A stretch of 64,000 nt of DNA, taken from NCBI GenBank assembly GCA_026874595.1, contig CM049318.1, forward strand, positions 319,241 through 383,240. Reading direction: 5' to 3'. Numbering within the stretch: position 1 is the first letter of the stretch; each line of letters opens with the position of its first letter. The DNA is from Sipunculus nudus (taxonomy: Eukaryota; Annelida; Sipuncula; Golfingiida; Sipunculidae). Of this stretch, positions 10,532 to 24,928 are shown in pieces. The translations under genes were made by a program, and so were the position numbers. The notes under the pieces are model-generated. The model was not told the origin of the DNA, made no database searches, and saw only the letters and a list, made by a program, of their open reading frames with translations.

Positions 10532-10683
10532 GCTGCTTGGTAAAATATGAGATGGAAATTCGAACTTCGTATATATAACTGTTTATACGCATATTATAAA
10601 TCAATGCGTCCGAAAAGAGCTGTTCTTGTCAAAATTGCAGAATCAACCGAAACTCCGCATATCGGACCAATAGGCCAAAACAA
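10532..10683. repeat. Hybrid monomer h2, 9c joined to 1
   Basis: Begins as 9c (TATATATAACTG, ATTATAAATC, GTTCTTGTC) and ends as subtype 1 (TCGGACCAATAGG). The identical hybrid recurs at 14471-14622 and 20988-21139, so the fusion happened once and was then spread by duplication. Confidence 0.82.
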
Positions 10684-13600
10684 GCTGCTTGGTAAAATAG
10701 GAGATCGAAATTCGAACTTCGTATATACACCTGTTTATACGCATATTATCCATCAATGCGGCCGAAAAGAACTTTTCGTTTCAACATGGCAGAATTAACT
10801 AAAACTCCGCATATCAGGCGAATAGGCCAAAACACGCTGCTTGGAAAAATATAGGATCGAAATTCGAACTTCCTATATACACCAGCTTATACGCAGAATA
10901 TAATTCAATGCTGCCGAAAAGAACTGTTTGGGTCAACATGCAGAATCACCTGAAACTCCGCATATCAGGCATTAGGCAAAAACACGCTGCTTGGTAAAAT
11001 ATGAGATCGAAATTCGACCTTCGTATATACACCTGTTAATACGCATGTTATACATTCATGCTGCGGAAAAGAGCTTTTCAGGTCAAAATAGCAGAATCAA
11101 CTGAAATTCCGCATATCAGGCCAGTAGGCCAGAACAAGCTGCTTGGTAAAATATGAGATGGAAATTTAAACTTCGTATATACACCTGTTATACGCATATT
11201 ATACATCAATGCTGCCGAAAAGAGCTGTTCGGGTCAACATTGCAGAATCAGCTGAAACTCCGAATATCAGACTTATAGACTTAAACAAGCTGCTTGGTAA
11301 AATATGAGATTGAAATACGAACTTCGTATATACACCAGTTCATACAAATATAATACATCAATGCGGCCGAAAAGAGCTGTTCGGGACAACATTACAGAAT
11401 CAACTAAAACTCCGCATTTCAGGCCAGAAGGCCAAAACACGCTGCTTGGTAAAATATGAGATCGAAATTTAAACTTCGTATATACACCTGTTTATACGCA
11501 TATTATACATCAATGCAGCCGAAAAGAGCTGTGCCGATCATTATGGCAGAATCAACTGAATCTCCGCATATCAGGCCAAAAGGCCAAAACACGCCGCTTG
11601 GAAAAATATGATATCGAAATTCGAACTTCGTATATACACCTTTTTATACGCATATTATACATTCATGCTGCCGAAAAGAGCTGTTCGGGTCGAAATTGAG
11701 AATCAACTGAAACTCCGCATATCAGGCCAGTAGGCCAAAACAAGCTGCTTGGTAAAATATGAGATGGAAATTCGAACTTCGTATATATAACTGTTTATAC
11801 GCATATTATAAATCAATGCGTCCGAAAAGAGCTGTTCTTGTCAAAATTGCAGAATCAACCGAAACTCCGCATATCAGGCCAGTAGGCCCAAACAAGCTGC
11901 TTTGTAAAATATGAGATCGAAATTCGACCTTCGTATATACACCTGATAATACGCATATTATACATTCATTCTGCCGAAAAGAGATGTTCGGATCAACATT
12001 GCAGAATCAACTGAACCTCCGCATATGAGGCCAGAAGGCCAAAACAAGCTGCTTGGTAAAATAGGAGATCGAAATTCGAACTTCGTATATACACCTGTTT
12101 ATACGCATATTATCCATCAATGCGGCCGAAAAGAACTGGTCGTTTCAACAGGGCAGAATTAACTAAAACTCCGCATATCAGGCGAGTAGGCCAAAACACG
12201 CTGCTTGGAAAAATATAGGATCGAAATTCGAACTTCCTATATACACCAGCTTATACGCAGAATATAATTCAATGCTGCCGAAAAGAACTGTTTGGGTCAA
12301 CATGCAGAATCACCTGAAACTCCGCATATCAGGCATTAGGCAAAAACACGCTGCTTGGTAAAATATGAGATCGAAATTCGACCTTCGTATATACACCTGT
12401 TAATACGCATGTTATACATTCATGCTGCGGAAAAGAGCTTTTCAGGTCAAAATTGCAGAATCAACTGAACCTCCGCATATGAGGCCAGAAGGCCAAAACA
12501 AGCTGCTTGGTAAAATATGAGATCGAAATTCGAACTTCGTATATACATCTGTTTACACACATATTATCCATCAATGCGGCTGATAAGAGCTGTTCCGGTC
12601 CACATGGCAGAATCAACTGAAACTCCGCATATCCGGCCAGTAAACCAACACACTCTGCTTGGTAAAATATGAGATCGAAATTCGACCTTCATACATACAC
12701 CTGATAATACGTATATTATACATTCATGTTGCCGAAAAGAGCTGTTTGATTCAACATTGCAGGGTCAACTGAAACTACGCATATCGTACCAATAGGCCAA
12801 ACAAGCTGCTTGGTAAAATATGAGATCGAAATTCGACCTTCGTATATACACCTGATAATACGCATATTATTCATTCATTCTGCCGAAAAGAGATGTTCGG
12901 GTCAATATGGCAGAACCAACTGAAACTCCGCATATCAGGCCAGTAGGCCAAAACAAGCTGCTTGGTAAAATATGAGATCGAAATTCGAACTTCGTAAATA
13001 TACCTGATAATAAGTATATTATACATTCATGTTGCCGAAAAGAAATGTTCGAGTCAACATTGCAGGGTCAACTGAAACTACGCATATCGGACCAATAGGC
13101 CAAAACAAGCTGCTTGGTAAAATATGAGATCGAAATTCGAACTTCCTATATACACCAGCTTATACGCAGAATATAATTCAATGCGGCCGAAAAGAACTGT
13201 CTGGGTCAACATGCAGAATCACCTGAAACTCCGCATATCAGCCAGTAGGCCAAAACAAGCTGCTTGGTAAAATAGGAGATCGAAATTCGAACTTCGTATA
13301 TACACCTGTTTATACGCATATTATCCATCAATGCGGCCGAAAAGAACTTTTCGTTTCAACATGGCAGAATTAACTAAAACTCCGCATATCAGGCGAGTAG
13401 GCCAAAACACGCTGCTTGGAAAAATATAGGATCGAAATTCGAACTTCCTATATACACCAGCTTATACGCAGAATATAATTCAATGCTGCCGAAAAGAACT
13501 GTTTGGGTCAACATGCAGAATCACCTGAAACTCCGCATATCAGGCATTAGGCAAAAACACGCTGCTTGGTAAAATATGAGATCGAAATTCGACCTTCGTA

Positions 13601-16600
13601 TATACACCTGTTAATACGCATGTTATACATTCATGCTGCGGAAAAGAGCTTTTCAGGTCAAAATTGCAGAATCAACTGAAATTCCGCATATCAGGCCAGT
13701 AGGCCAGAACAAGCTGCTTGGTAAAATATGAGATGGAAATTTAAACTTCGTATATACACCTGTTATACGCATATTATACATCAATGCTGCCGAAAAGAGC
13801 TGTTCGGGTCAACATTGCAGAATCAGCTGAAACTCCGAATATCAGACTTGTAGACTTAAACAAGCTGCTTGGTAAAATATGAGATTGAAATACGAACTTC
13901 GTATATACACCAGTTCATACAAATATAATACATCAATGCGGCCGAAAAGAGCTGTTTGGGACAACATTACAGAATCAACTAAAACTCCGCATTTCAGGCC
14001 AGAAGGCCAAAACACGCTGCTTGGTAAAATATGAGATCGAAATTTAAACTTCGTATATACACCTGTTTATACGCATATTATACATCAATGCAGCCGAAAA
14101 GAGCTGTGCCGATCATTATGGCAGAATCAACTGAATCTCCGCATATCAGGCCAAAAGGCCAAAACACGCCGCTTGGAAAAATATGATATCGAAATTCGAA
14201 CTTCGTATATACACCTTTTTATACGCATATTATACATTCATGCTGCCGAAAAGAGCTGTTCGGGTCGAAATTGAGAATCAACTGAAACTCCGCATATCAG
14301 GCCAGTAGGCCAAAACAAGCTGCTTGGTAAAATATGAGATGGAAAATTAAACTTCGTATATACACCTGTTTATACGCCTATTATACATCAATGCAGCCGA
14401 AAAGGGCTGTTCGGGTCAACATTGCAGAATCAGCTGAAACTCCGAATATCAGACCAGTAGGCTTAAAAAAGCTGCTTGGTAAAATATGAGATGGAAATTC
14501 GAACTTCGTATATATAACTGTTTATACGCATATTATAAATCAATGCGTCCGAAAAGAGCTGTTCTTGTCAAAATTGCAGAATCAACCGAAACTCCGCATA
14601 TCGGACCAATAGGCCAAAACAAGCTGCTTGGTAAAATAGGAGATCGAAATTCGAACTTCGTATATACACCTGTTTATACGCATATTATCCATCAATGCGG
14701 CCGAAAAGAACTTTTCGTTTCAACATGGCAGAATTAACTAAAACTCCGCATATCAGGCGAGTAGGCCAAAACACGCTGCTTGGAAAAATATAGGATCGAA
14801 ATTCGAACTTCCTATATACACCAGCTTATACGCAGAATATAATTCAATGCTGCCGAAAAGAACTGTTTGGGTCAACATGCAGAATCACCTGAAACTCCGC
14901 ATATCAGGCATTAGGCAAAAACACGCTGCTTGGTAAAATATGAGATCGAAATTCGACCTTCGTATATACACCTGTTAATACGCATGTTATACATTCATGC
15001 TGCGGAAAAGAGCTTTTCAGGTCAAAATAGCAGAATCAACTGAAATTCCGCATATCAGGCCAGTAGGCCAGAACAAGCTGCTTGGTAAAATATGAGATGG
15101 AAATTTAAACTTCGTATATACACCTGTTATACGCATATTATACATCAATGCTGCCGAAAAGAGCTGTTCGGGTCAACATTGCAGAATCAGCTGAAACTCC
15201 GAATATCAGACTTATAGACTTAAACAAGCTGCTTGGTAAAATATGAGATTGAAATACGAACTTCGTATATACACCAGTTCATACAAATATAATACATCAA
15301 TGCGGCCGAAAAGAGCTGTTCGGGACAACATTACAGAATCAACTAAAACTCCGCATTTCAGGCCAGAAGGCCAAAACACGCTGCTTGGTAAAATATGAGA
15401 TCGAAATTTAAACTTCGTATATACACCTGTTTATACGCATATTATACATCAATGCAGTCGAAAAGAGCTGTGCCGATCATTATGGCAGAATCAACTGAAT
15501 CTCCGCATATCAGGCCAAAAGGCCAAAACACGCCGCTTGGAAAAATATGATATCGAAATTCGAACTTCGTATATACACCTTTTTATACGCATATTATACA
15601 TTCATGCTGCCGAAAAGAGCTGTTCGGGTCGAAATTGAGAATCAACTGAAACTCCGCATATCAGGCCAGTAGGCCAAAACAAGCTGCTTGGTAAAATATG
15701 AGATGGAAAATTAAACTTCGTATATACACCTGTTTATACGCCTATTATACATCAATGCAGCCGAAAAGGGCTGTTCGGGTCAACATTGCAGAATCAGCTG
15801 AAACTCCGAATATCAGACTAGTAGGCTTAAAAAAGCTGCTTGGTAAAATATGAGATGGAAATTCGAACTTCGTATATATAACTGTTTATACGCATATTAT
15901 AAATCAATGCGTCCGAAAAGAGCTGTTCTTGTCAAAATTGCAGAATCAACCGAAACTCCGCATATCAGGCCAGTAGGCCCAAACAAGCTGCTTGGTAAAA
16001 TATGAGATCGAAATTCGACCTTCGTATATACACCTGATAATACGCATATTATACATTCATTCTGCCGAAAAGAGATGTTCGGATCAACATTGCAGAATCA
16101 ACTGAACCTCCGCATATGAGGCCAGAAGGCCAAAACAAGCTGCTTGGTAAAATAGGAGATCGAAATTCGAACTTCGTATATACACCTGTTTATACGCATA
16201 TTATCCATCAATGCGGCCGAAAAGAACTAGTCGTTTCAACATGGCAGAATTAACTAAAACTCCGCATATCAGGCGAGTAGGCCAAAACACGCTGCTTGGA
16301 AAAATATAGGATCGAAATTCGAACTTCCTATATACACCAGCTTATACGCAGAATATAATTCAATGCTGCCGAAAAGAACTGTTTGGGTCAACATGCAGAA
16401 TCACCTGAAACTCCGCATATCAGGCATTAGGCAAAAACACGCTGCTTGGTAAAATATGAGATCGAAATTCGACCTTCGTATATACACCTGTTAATACGCA
16501 TGTTATACATTCATGCTGCGGAAAAGAGCTTTTCAGGTCAAAATTGCAGAATCAACTGAACCTCCGCATATGAGGCCAGAAGGCCAAAACAAGCTGCTTG

Positions 16601-17199
16601 GTAAAATATGAGATCGAAATTCGAACTTCGTATATACATCTGTTTACACACATATTATCCATCAATGCGGCTGATAAGAGCTGTTCCGGTCCACATGGCA
16701 GAATCAACTGAAACTCCGCATATCCGGCCAGTAAACCAACACACTCTGCTTGGTAAAATATGAGATCGAAATTCGACCTTCATACATACACCTGATAATA
16801 CGTATATTATACATTCATGTTGCCGAAAAGAGCTGTTTGATTCAACATTGCAGGGTCAACTGAAACTACGCATATCGTACCAATAGGCCAAACAAGCTGC
16901 TTGGTAAAATATGAGATCGAAATTCGACCTTCGTATATACACCTGATAATACGCATATTATTCATTCATTCTGCCGAAAAGAGATGTTCGGGTCAATATG
17001 GCAGAACCAACTGAAACTCCGCATATCAGGCCAGTAGGCCAAAACAAGCTGCTTGGTAAAATATGAGATCGAAATTCGAACTTCGTAAATATACCTGATA
17101 ATAAGTATATTATACATTCATGTTGCCGAAAAGAAATGTTCGAGTCAACATTGCAGGGTCAACTGAAACTACGCATATCGGACCAATAGGCCAAAACAA
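10684..17199. repeat. First copy of the 6,516-bp 43-mer duplication
   Basis: 43 monomers: 2 3 4 5 6 7 8 9c 10 2b 3 4c 11 15 16 17 18 | 2 3 4 5 6 7 8 19 h2 | 2 3 4 5 6 7 8 19 9c 10 2b 3 4c 11 15 16 17. Homology to the next copy starts at about 10730, at offset 6,516, then 6,517 after a one-base insertion near 17358. Shared private changes include GGCGAATAGG (10818 and 17335) and GAACTAGTCG (16226 and 22743). Confidence 0.85.
13259..17199. repeat. Second copy of the 26-mer, diverged at its end
   Basis: Order 2 3 4 5 6 7 8 19 h2 2 3 4 5 6 7 8 19 9c 10 2b 3 4c 11 15 16 17. It differs from the first copy by an extra subtype 19 monomer (about 15683-15834) and by the loss of the final 18, whose start is instead fused into the hybrid at 17200. 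Confidence 0.82.
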
Positions 17200-17351
17200 G
17201 CTGCTTGGTAAAATATGAGATCGAAATTCGAACTTCCTATATACACCTGTTTATACGCATATTATCCATCAATGCGGCCGAAAAGAACTTTTCGTTTCAA
17301 CATGGCAGAATTAACTAAAACTCCGCATATCAGGCGAATAGGCCAAAACAC
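17200..17351. repeat. Hybrid monomer, 18 joined to 2
   Basis: Starts as subtype 18 (AATATGAGATCG, CTTCCTATATACACC) and becomes subtype 2 (CTGTTTATACG, ATTATCCATC, GAACTTTTCG). It marks the junction of the two 6.5-kb copies. The next monomer carries a unique extra T (GCTGCTTTGG). Confidence 0.82.
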
Positions 17352-19775
17352 GCTGCTTTGGAAAAATATAGGATCGAAATTCGAACTTCCTATATACACC
17401 AGCTTATACGCAGAATATAATTCAATGCTGCCGAAAAGAACTGTTTGGGTCAACATGCAGAATCACCTGAAACTCCGCATATCAGGCATTAGGCAAAAAC
17501 ACGCTGCTTGGTAAAATATGAGATCGAAATTCGACCTTCGTATATACACCTGTTAATACGCATGTTATACATTCATGCTGCGGAAAAGAGCTTTTCAGGT
17601 CAAAATAGCAGAATCAACTGAAATTCCGCATATCAGGCCAGTAGGCCAGAACAAGCTGCTTGGTAAAATATGAGATGGAAATTTAAACTTCGTATATACA
17701 CCTGTTATACGCATATTATACATCAATGCTGCCGAAAAGAGCTGTTCGGGTCAACATTGCAGAATCAGCTGAAACTCCGAATATCAGACTTATAGACTTA
17801 AACAAGCTGCTTGGTAAAATATGAGATTGAAATACGAACTTCGTATATACACCAGTTCATACAAATATAATACATCAATGCGGCCGAAAAGAGCTGTTCG
17901 GGACAACATTACAGAATCAACTAAAACTCCGCATTTCAGGCCAGAAGGCCATAACACGCTGCTTGGTAAAATATGAGATCGAAATTTAAACTTCGTATAT
18001 ACACCTGTTTATACGCATATTATACATCAATGCAGCCGAAAAGAGCTGTGCCGATCATTATGGCAGAATCAACTGAATCTCCGCATATCAGGCCAAAAGG
18101 CCAAAACACGCCGCTTGGAAAAATATGATATCGAAATTCGAACTTCGTATATACACCTTTTTATACGCATATTATACATTCATGCTGCCGAAAAGAGCTG
18201 TTCGGGTCGAAATTGAGAATCAACTGAAACTCCGCATATCAGGCCAGTAGGCCAAAACAAGCTGCTTGGTAAAATATGAGATGGAAATTCGAACTTCGTA
18301 TATATAACTGTTTATACGCATATTATAAATCAATGCGTCCGAAAAGAGCTGTTCTTGTCAAAATTGCAGAATCAACCGAAACTCCGCATATCAGGCCAGT
18401 AGGCCCAAACAAGCTGCTTGGTAAAATATGAGATCGAAATTCGACCTTCGTATATACACCTGATAATACGCATATTATACATTCATTCTGCCGAAAAGAG
18501 ATGTTCGGATCAACATTGCAGAATCAACTGAACCTCCGCATATGAGGCCAGAAGGCCAAAACAAGCTGCTTGGTAAAATAGGAGATCGAAATTCGAACTT
18601 CGTATATACACCTGTTTATACGCATATTATCCATCAATGCGGCCGAAAAGAACTGGTCGTTTCAACATGGCAGAATTAACTAAAACTCCGCATATCAGGC
18701 GAGTAGGCCAAAACACGCTGCTTGGAAAAATATAGGATCGAAATTCGAACTTCCTATATACACCAGCTTATACGCAGAATATAATTCAATGCTGCCGAAA
18801 AGAACTGTTTGGGTCAACATGCAGAATCACCTGAAACTCCGCATATCAGGCATTAGGCAAAAACACGCTGCTTGGTAAAATATGAGATCGAAATTCGACC
18901 TTCGTATATACACCTGTTAATACGCATGTTATACATTCATGCTGCGAAAAAGAGCTTTTCAGGTCAAAATTGCAGAATCAACTGAACCTCCGCATATGAG
19001 GCCAGAAGGCCAAAACAAGCTGCTTGGTAAAATATGAGATCGAAATTCGAACTTCGTATATACATCTGTTTACACACATATTATCCATCAATGCGGCTGA
19101 TAAGAGCTGTTCCGGTCCACATGGCAGAATCAACTGAAACTCCGCATATCCGGCCAGTAAACCAACACACTCTGCTTGGTAAAATATGAGATCGAAATTC
19201 GACCTTCATACATACACCTGATAATACGTATATTATACATTCATGTTGCCGAAAAGAGCTGTTTGATTCAACATTGCAGGGTCAACTGAAACTACGCATA
19301 TCGTACCAATAGGCCAAACAAGCTGCTTGGTAAAATATGAGATCGAAATTCGACCTTCGTATATACACCTGATAATACGCATATTATTCATTCATTCTGC
19401 CGAAAAGAGATGTTCGGGTCAATATGGCAGAACCAACTGAAACTCCGCATATCAGGCCAGTAGGCCAAAACAAGCTGCTTGGTAAAATATGAGATCGAAA
19501 TTCGAACTTCGTAAATATACCTGATAATAAGTATATTATACATTCATGTTGCCGAAAAGAAATGTTCGAGTCAACATTGCAGGGTCAACTGAAACTACGC
19601 ATATCGGACCAATAGGCCAAAACAAGCTGCTTGGTAAAATATGAGATCGAAATTCGAACTTCCTATATACACCAGCTTATACGCAGAATATAATTCAATG
19701 CGGCCGAAAAGAACTGTCTGGGTCAACATGCAGAATCACCTGAAACTCCGCATATCAGCCAGTAGGCCAAAACAA
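17200..19775. repeat. Seventeen-monomer segment, start of second 6.5-kb copy
   Basis: Order hybrid 18/2, then 3 4 5 6 7 8 9c 10 2b 3 4c 11 15 16 17 18, corresponding to the first 17 monomers of the copy at 10684. Confidence 0.85.
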
Positions 19776-22700
19776 GCTGCTTGGTAAAATAGGAGATCGA
19801 AATTCGAACTTCGTATATACACCTGTTTATACGCATATTATCCATCAATGCGGCCGAAAAGAACTTTTCGTTTCAACATGGCAGAATTAACTAAAACTCC
19901 GCATATCAGGCGAGTAGGCCAAAACACGCTGCTTGGAAAAATATAGGATCGAAATTCGAACTTCCTATATACACCAGCTTATACGCAGAATATAATTCAA
20001 TGCTGCCGAAAAGAACTGTTTGGGTCAACATGCAGAATCACCTGAAACTCCGCATATCAGGCATTAGGCAAAAACACGCTGCTTGGTAAAATATGAGATC
20101 GAAATTCGACCTTCGTATATACACCTGTTAATACGCATGTTATACATTCATGCTGCGGAAAAGAGCTTTTCAGGTCAAAATTGCAGAATCAACTGAAATT
20201 CCGCATATCAGGCCAGTAGGCCAGAACAAGCTGCTTGGTAAAATATGAGATGGAAATTTAAACTTCGTATATACACCTGTTATACGCATATTATACATCA
20301 ATGCTGCCGAAAAGAGCTGTTCGGGTCAACATTGCAGAATCAGCTGAAACTCCGAATATCAGACTTGTAGACTTAAACAAGCTGCTTGGTAAAATATGAG
20401 ATTGAAATACGAACTTCGTATATACACCAGTTCATACAAATATAATACATCAATGCGGCCGAAAAGAGCTGTTTGGGACAACATTACAGAATCAACTAAA
20501 ACTCCGCATTTCAGGCCAGAAGGCCAAAACACGCTGCTTGGTAAAATATGAGATCGAAATTTAAACTTCGTATATACACCTGTTTATACGCATATTATAC
20601 ATCAATGCAGCCGAAAAGAGCTGTGCCGATCATTATGGCAGAATCAACTGAATCTCCGCATATCAGGCCAAAAGGCCAAAACACGCCGCTTGGAAAAATA
20701 TGATATCGAAATTCGAACTTCGTATATACACCTTTTTATACGCATATTATACATTCATGCTGCCGAAAAGAGCTGTTCGGGTCGAAATTGAGAATCAACT
20801 GAAACTCCGCATATCAGGCCAGTAGGCCAAAACAAGCTGCTTGGTAAAATATGAGATGGAAAATTAAACTTCGTATATACACCTGTTTATACGCCTATTA
20901 TACATCAATGCAGCCGAAAAGGGCTGTTCGGGTCAACATTGCAGAATCAGCTGAAACTCCGAATATCAGACCAGTAGGCTTAAAAAAGCTGCTTGGTAAA
21001 ATATGAGATGGAAATTCGAACTTCGTATATATAACTGTTTATACGCATATTATAAATCAATGCGTCCGAAAAGAGCTGTTCTTGTCAAAATTGCAGAATC
21101 AACCGAAACTCCGCATATCGGACCAATAGGCCAAAACAAGCTGCTTGGTAAAATAGGAGATCGAAATTCGAACTTCGTATATACACCTGTTTATACGCAT
21201 ATTATCCATCAATGCGGCCGAAAAGAACTTTTCGTTTCAACATGGCAGAATTAACTAAAACTCCGCATATCAGGCGAGTAGGCCAAAACACGCTGCTTGG
21301 AAAAATATAGGATCGAAATTCGAACTTCCTATATACACCAGCTTATACGCAGAATATAATTCAATGCTGCCGAAAAGAACTGTTTGGGTCAACATGCAGA
21401 ATCACCTGAAACTCCGCATATCAGGCATTAGGCAAAAACACGCTGCTTGGTAAAATATGAGATCGAAATTCGACCTTCGTATATACACCTGTTAATACGC
21501 ATGTTATACATTCATGCTGCGGAAAAGAGCTTTTCAGGTCAAAATAGCAGAATCAACTGAAATTCCGCATATCAGGCCAGTAGGCCAGAACAAGCTGCTT
21601 GGTAAAATATGAGATGGAAATTTAAACTTCGTATATACACCTGTTATACGCATATTATACATCAATGCTGCCGAAAAGAGCTGTTCGGGTCAACATTGCA
21701 GAATCAGCTGAAACTCCGAATATCAGACTTATAGACTTAAACAAGCTGCTTGGTAAAATATGAGATTGAAATACGAACTTCGTATATACACCAGTTCATA
21801 CAAATATAATACATCAATGCGGCCGAAAAGAGCTGTTCGGGACAACATTACAGAATCAACTAAAACTCCGCATTTCAGGCCAGAAGGCCAAAACACGCTG
21901 CTTGGTAAAATATGAGATCGAAATTTAAACTTCGTATATACACCTGTTTATACGCATATTATACATCAATGCAGTCGAAAAGAGCTGTGCCGATCATTAT
22001 GGCAGAATCAACTGAATCTCCGCATATCAGGCCAAAAGGCCAAAACACGCCGCTTGGAAAAATATGATATCGAAATTCGAACTTCGTATATACACCTTTT
22101 TATACGCATATTATACATTCATGCTGCCGAAAAGAGCTGTTCGGGTCGAAATTGAGAATCAACTGAAACTCCGCATATCAGGCCAGTAGGCCAAAACAAG
22201 CTGCTTGGTAAAATATGAGATGGAAAATTAAACTTCGTATATACACCTGTTTATACGCCTATTATACATCAATGCAGCCGAAAAGGGCTGTTCGGGTCAA
22301 CATTGCAGAATCAGCTGAAACTCCGAATATCAGACTAGTAGGCTTAAAAAAGCTGCTTGGTAAAATATGAGATGGAAATTCGAACTTCGTATATATAACT
22401 GTTTATACGCATATTATAAATCAATGCGTCCGAAAAGAGCTGTTCTTGTCAAAATTGCAGAATCAACCGAAACTCCGCATATCAGGCCAGTAGGCCCAAA
22501 CAAGCTGCTTGGTAAAATATGAGATCGAAATTCGACCTTCGTATATACACCTGATAATACGCATATTATACATTCATTCTGCCGAAAAGAGATGTTCGGA
22601 TCAACATTGCAGAATCAACTGAACCTCCGCATATGAGGCCAGAAGGCCAAAACAAGCTGCTTGGTAAAATAGGAGATCGAAATTCGAACTTCGTATATAC

Positions 22701-23413
22701 ACCTGTTTATACGCATATTATCCATCAATGCGGCCGAAAAGAACTAGTCGTTTCAACATGGCAGAATTAACTAAAACTCCGCATATCAGGCGAGTAGGCC
22801 AAAACACGCTGCTTGGAAAAATATAGGATCGAAATTCGAACTTCCTATATACACCAGCTTATACGCAGAATATAATTCAATGCTGCCGAAAAGAACTGTT
22901 TGGGTCAACATGCAGAATCACCTGAAACTCCGCATATCAGGCATTAGGCAAAAACACGCTGCTTGGTAAAATATGAGATCGAAATTCGACCTTCGTATAT
23001 ACACCTGTTAATACGCATGTTATACATTCATGCTGCGGAAAAGAGCTTTTCAGGTCAAAATTGCAGAATCAACTGAACCTCCGCATATGAGGCCAGAAGG
23101 CCAAAACAAGCTGCTTGGTAAAATATGAGATCGAAATTCGAACTTCGTATATACATCTGTTTACACACATATTATCCATCAATGCTGCTGATAAGAGCTG
23201 TTCCGGTCCACATGGCAGAATCAACTGAAACTCCGCATATCCGGCCAGTAAACCAACACACTCTGCTTGGTAAAATATGAGATCGAAATTCGACCTTCAT
23301 ACATACACCTGATAATACGTATATTATACATTCATGTTGCCGAAAAGAGCTGTTTGATTCAACATTGCAGAATCAGCTGAAACTCCGAATATCAGACTAG
23401 TAGGCTTAAAAAA
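19776..23413. repeat. Remainder of second 6.5-kb copy, ending in a hybrid
   Basis: Order 2 3 4 5 6 7 8 19 h2 2 3 4 5 6 7 8 19 9c 10 2b 3 4c 11, then a 15/19 hybrid at 23262-23413. Homology to the first 6.5-kb copy stops at 23370, where the 1,062-bp tandem duplication begins again. Confidence 0.85.
22309..23370. repeat. 1,062-bp tandem duplication, copy 1
   Basis: Seven-monomer length. Copy 2 is 23371-24432, at exactly 1,062 bp offset. Both carry the rare GAACTAGTCG (22741, 23803) and GACTAGTAGG. One difference seen: GCTGCTGATAAG near 23184 against GCGGCTGATAAG near 24246. Confidence 0.88.
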
Positions 23414-24432
23414 GCTGCTTGGTAAAATATGAGATGGAAATTCGAACTTCGTATATATAACTGTTTATACGCATATTATAAATCAATGCGTCCGAAAAGA
23501 GCTGTTCTTGTCAAAATTGCAGAATCAACCGAAACTCCGCATATCAGGCCAGTAGGCCCAAACAAGCTGCTTGGTAAAATATGAGATCGAAATTCGACCT
23601 TCGTATATACACCTGATAATACGCATATTATACATTCATTCTGCCGAAAAGAGATGTTCGGATCAACATTGCAGAATCAACTGAACCTCCGCATATGAGG
23701 CCAGAAGGCCAAAACAAGCTGCTTGGTAAAATAGGAGATCGAAATTCGAACTTCGTATATACACCTGTTTATACGCATATTATCCATCAATGCGGCCGAA
23801 AAGAACTAGTCGTTTCAACATGGCAGAATTAACTAAAACTCCGCATATCAGGCGAGTAGGCCAAAACACGCTGCTTGGAAAAATATAGGATCGAAATTCG
23901 AACTTCCTATATACACCAGCTTATACGCAGAATATAATTCAATGCTGCCGAAAAGAACTGTTTGGGTCAACATGCAGAATCACCTGAAACTCCGCATATC
24001 AGGCATTAGGCAAAAACACGCTGCTTGGTAAAATATGAGATCGAAATTCGACCTTCGTATATACACCTGTTAATACGCATGTTATACATTCATGCTGCGG
24101 AAAAGAGCTTTTCAGGTCAAAATTGCAGAATCAACTGAACCTCCGCATATGAGGCCAGAAGGCCAAAACAAGCTGCTTGGTAAAATATGAGATCGAAATT
24201 CGAACTTCGTATATACATCTGTTTACACACATATTATCCATCAATGCGGCTGATAAGAGCTGTTCCGGTCCACATGGCAGAATCAACTGAAACTCCGCAT
24301 ATCCGGCCAGTAAACCAACACACTCTGCTTGGTAAAATATGAGATCGAAATTCGACCTTCATACATACACCTGATAATACGTATATTATACATTCATGTT
24401 GCCGAAAAGAGCTGTTTGATTCAACATTGCAG
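23371..24432. repeat. 1,062-bp tandem duplication, copy 2
   Basis: Abuts copy 1 with no spacer. The junction falls right after CATTGCAG within the 15/19 hybrid monomer; after 24432 the array continues with the normal subtype 15 ending (GGTCAACTGAAACTACG). Confidence 0.88.
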
Positions 24433-24928
24433 GGTCAACTGAAACTACGCATATCGTACCAATAGGCCAAACAAGCTGCTTGGTAAAATATGAGATCGAA
24501 ATTCGACCTTCGTATATACACCTGATAATACGCATATTATTCATTCATTCTGCCGAAAAGAGATGTTCGGGTCAATATGGCAGAACCAACTGAAACTCCG
24601 CATATCAGGCCAGTAGGCCAAAACAAGCTGCTTGGTAAAATATGAGATCGAAATTCGAACTTCGTAAATATACCTGATAATAAGTATATTATACATTCAT
24701 GTTGCCGAAAAGAAATGTTCGAGTCAACATTGCAGGGTCAACTGAAACTACGCATATCGGACCAATAGGCCAAAACAAGCTGCTTGGTAAAATATGAGAT
24801 CGAAATTCGAACTTCCTATATACACCAGCTTATACGCAGAATATAATTCAATGCGGCCGAAAAGAACTGTCTGGGTCAACATGCAGAATCACCTGAAACT
24901 CCGCATATCAGCCAGTAGGCCAAAACAA
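23414..24928. repeat. Ten-monomer segment
   Basis: Order 9c 10 2b 3 4c 11 15 16 17 18. From about 23452 onward it is the partner of 1321-2797 at offset 22,131. Confidence 0.85.

Larger units (their letters stand above)
9167..13258. repeat. Subtype 1 plus first copy of the 3,940-bp 26-mer
   Basis: 9167 is subtype 1. 9319-13258 is 2 3 4 5 6 7 8 19 h2 2 3 4 5 6 7 8 9c 10 2b 3 4c 11 15 16 17 18, where h2 is the 9c/1 hybrid at 10532. A second copy begins at 13259 and matches at offset 3,940 (3,939 after an extra A at about 9783) up to about 15709. Confidence 0.85.
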
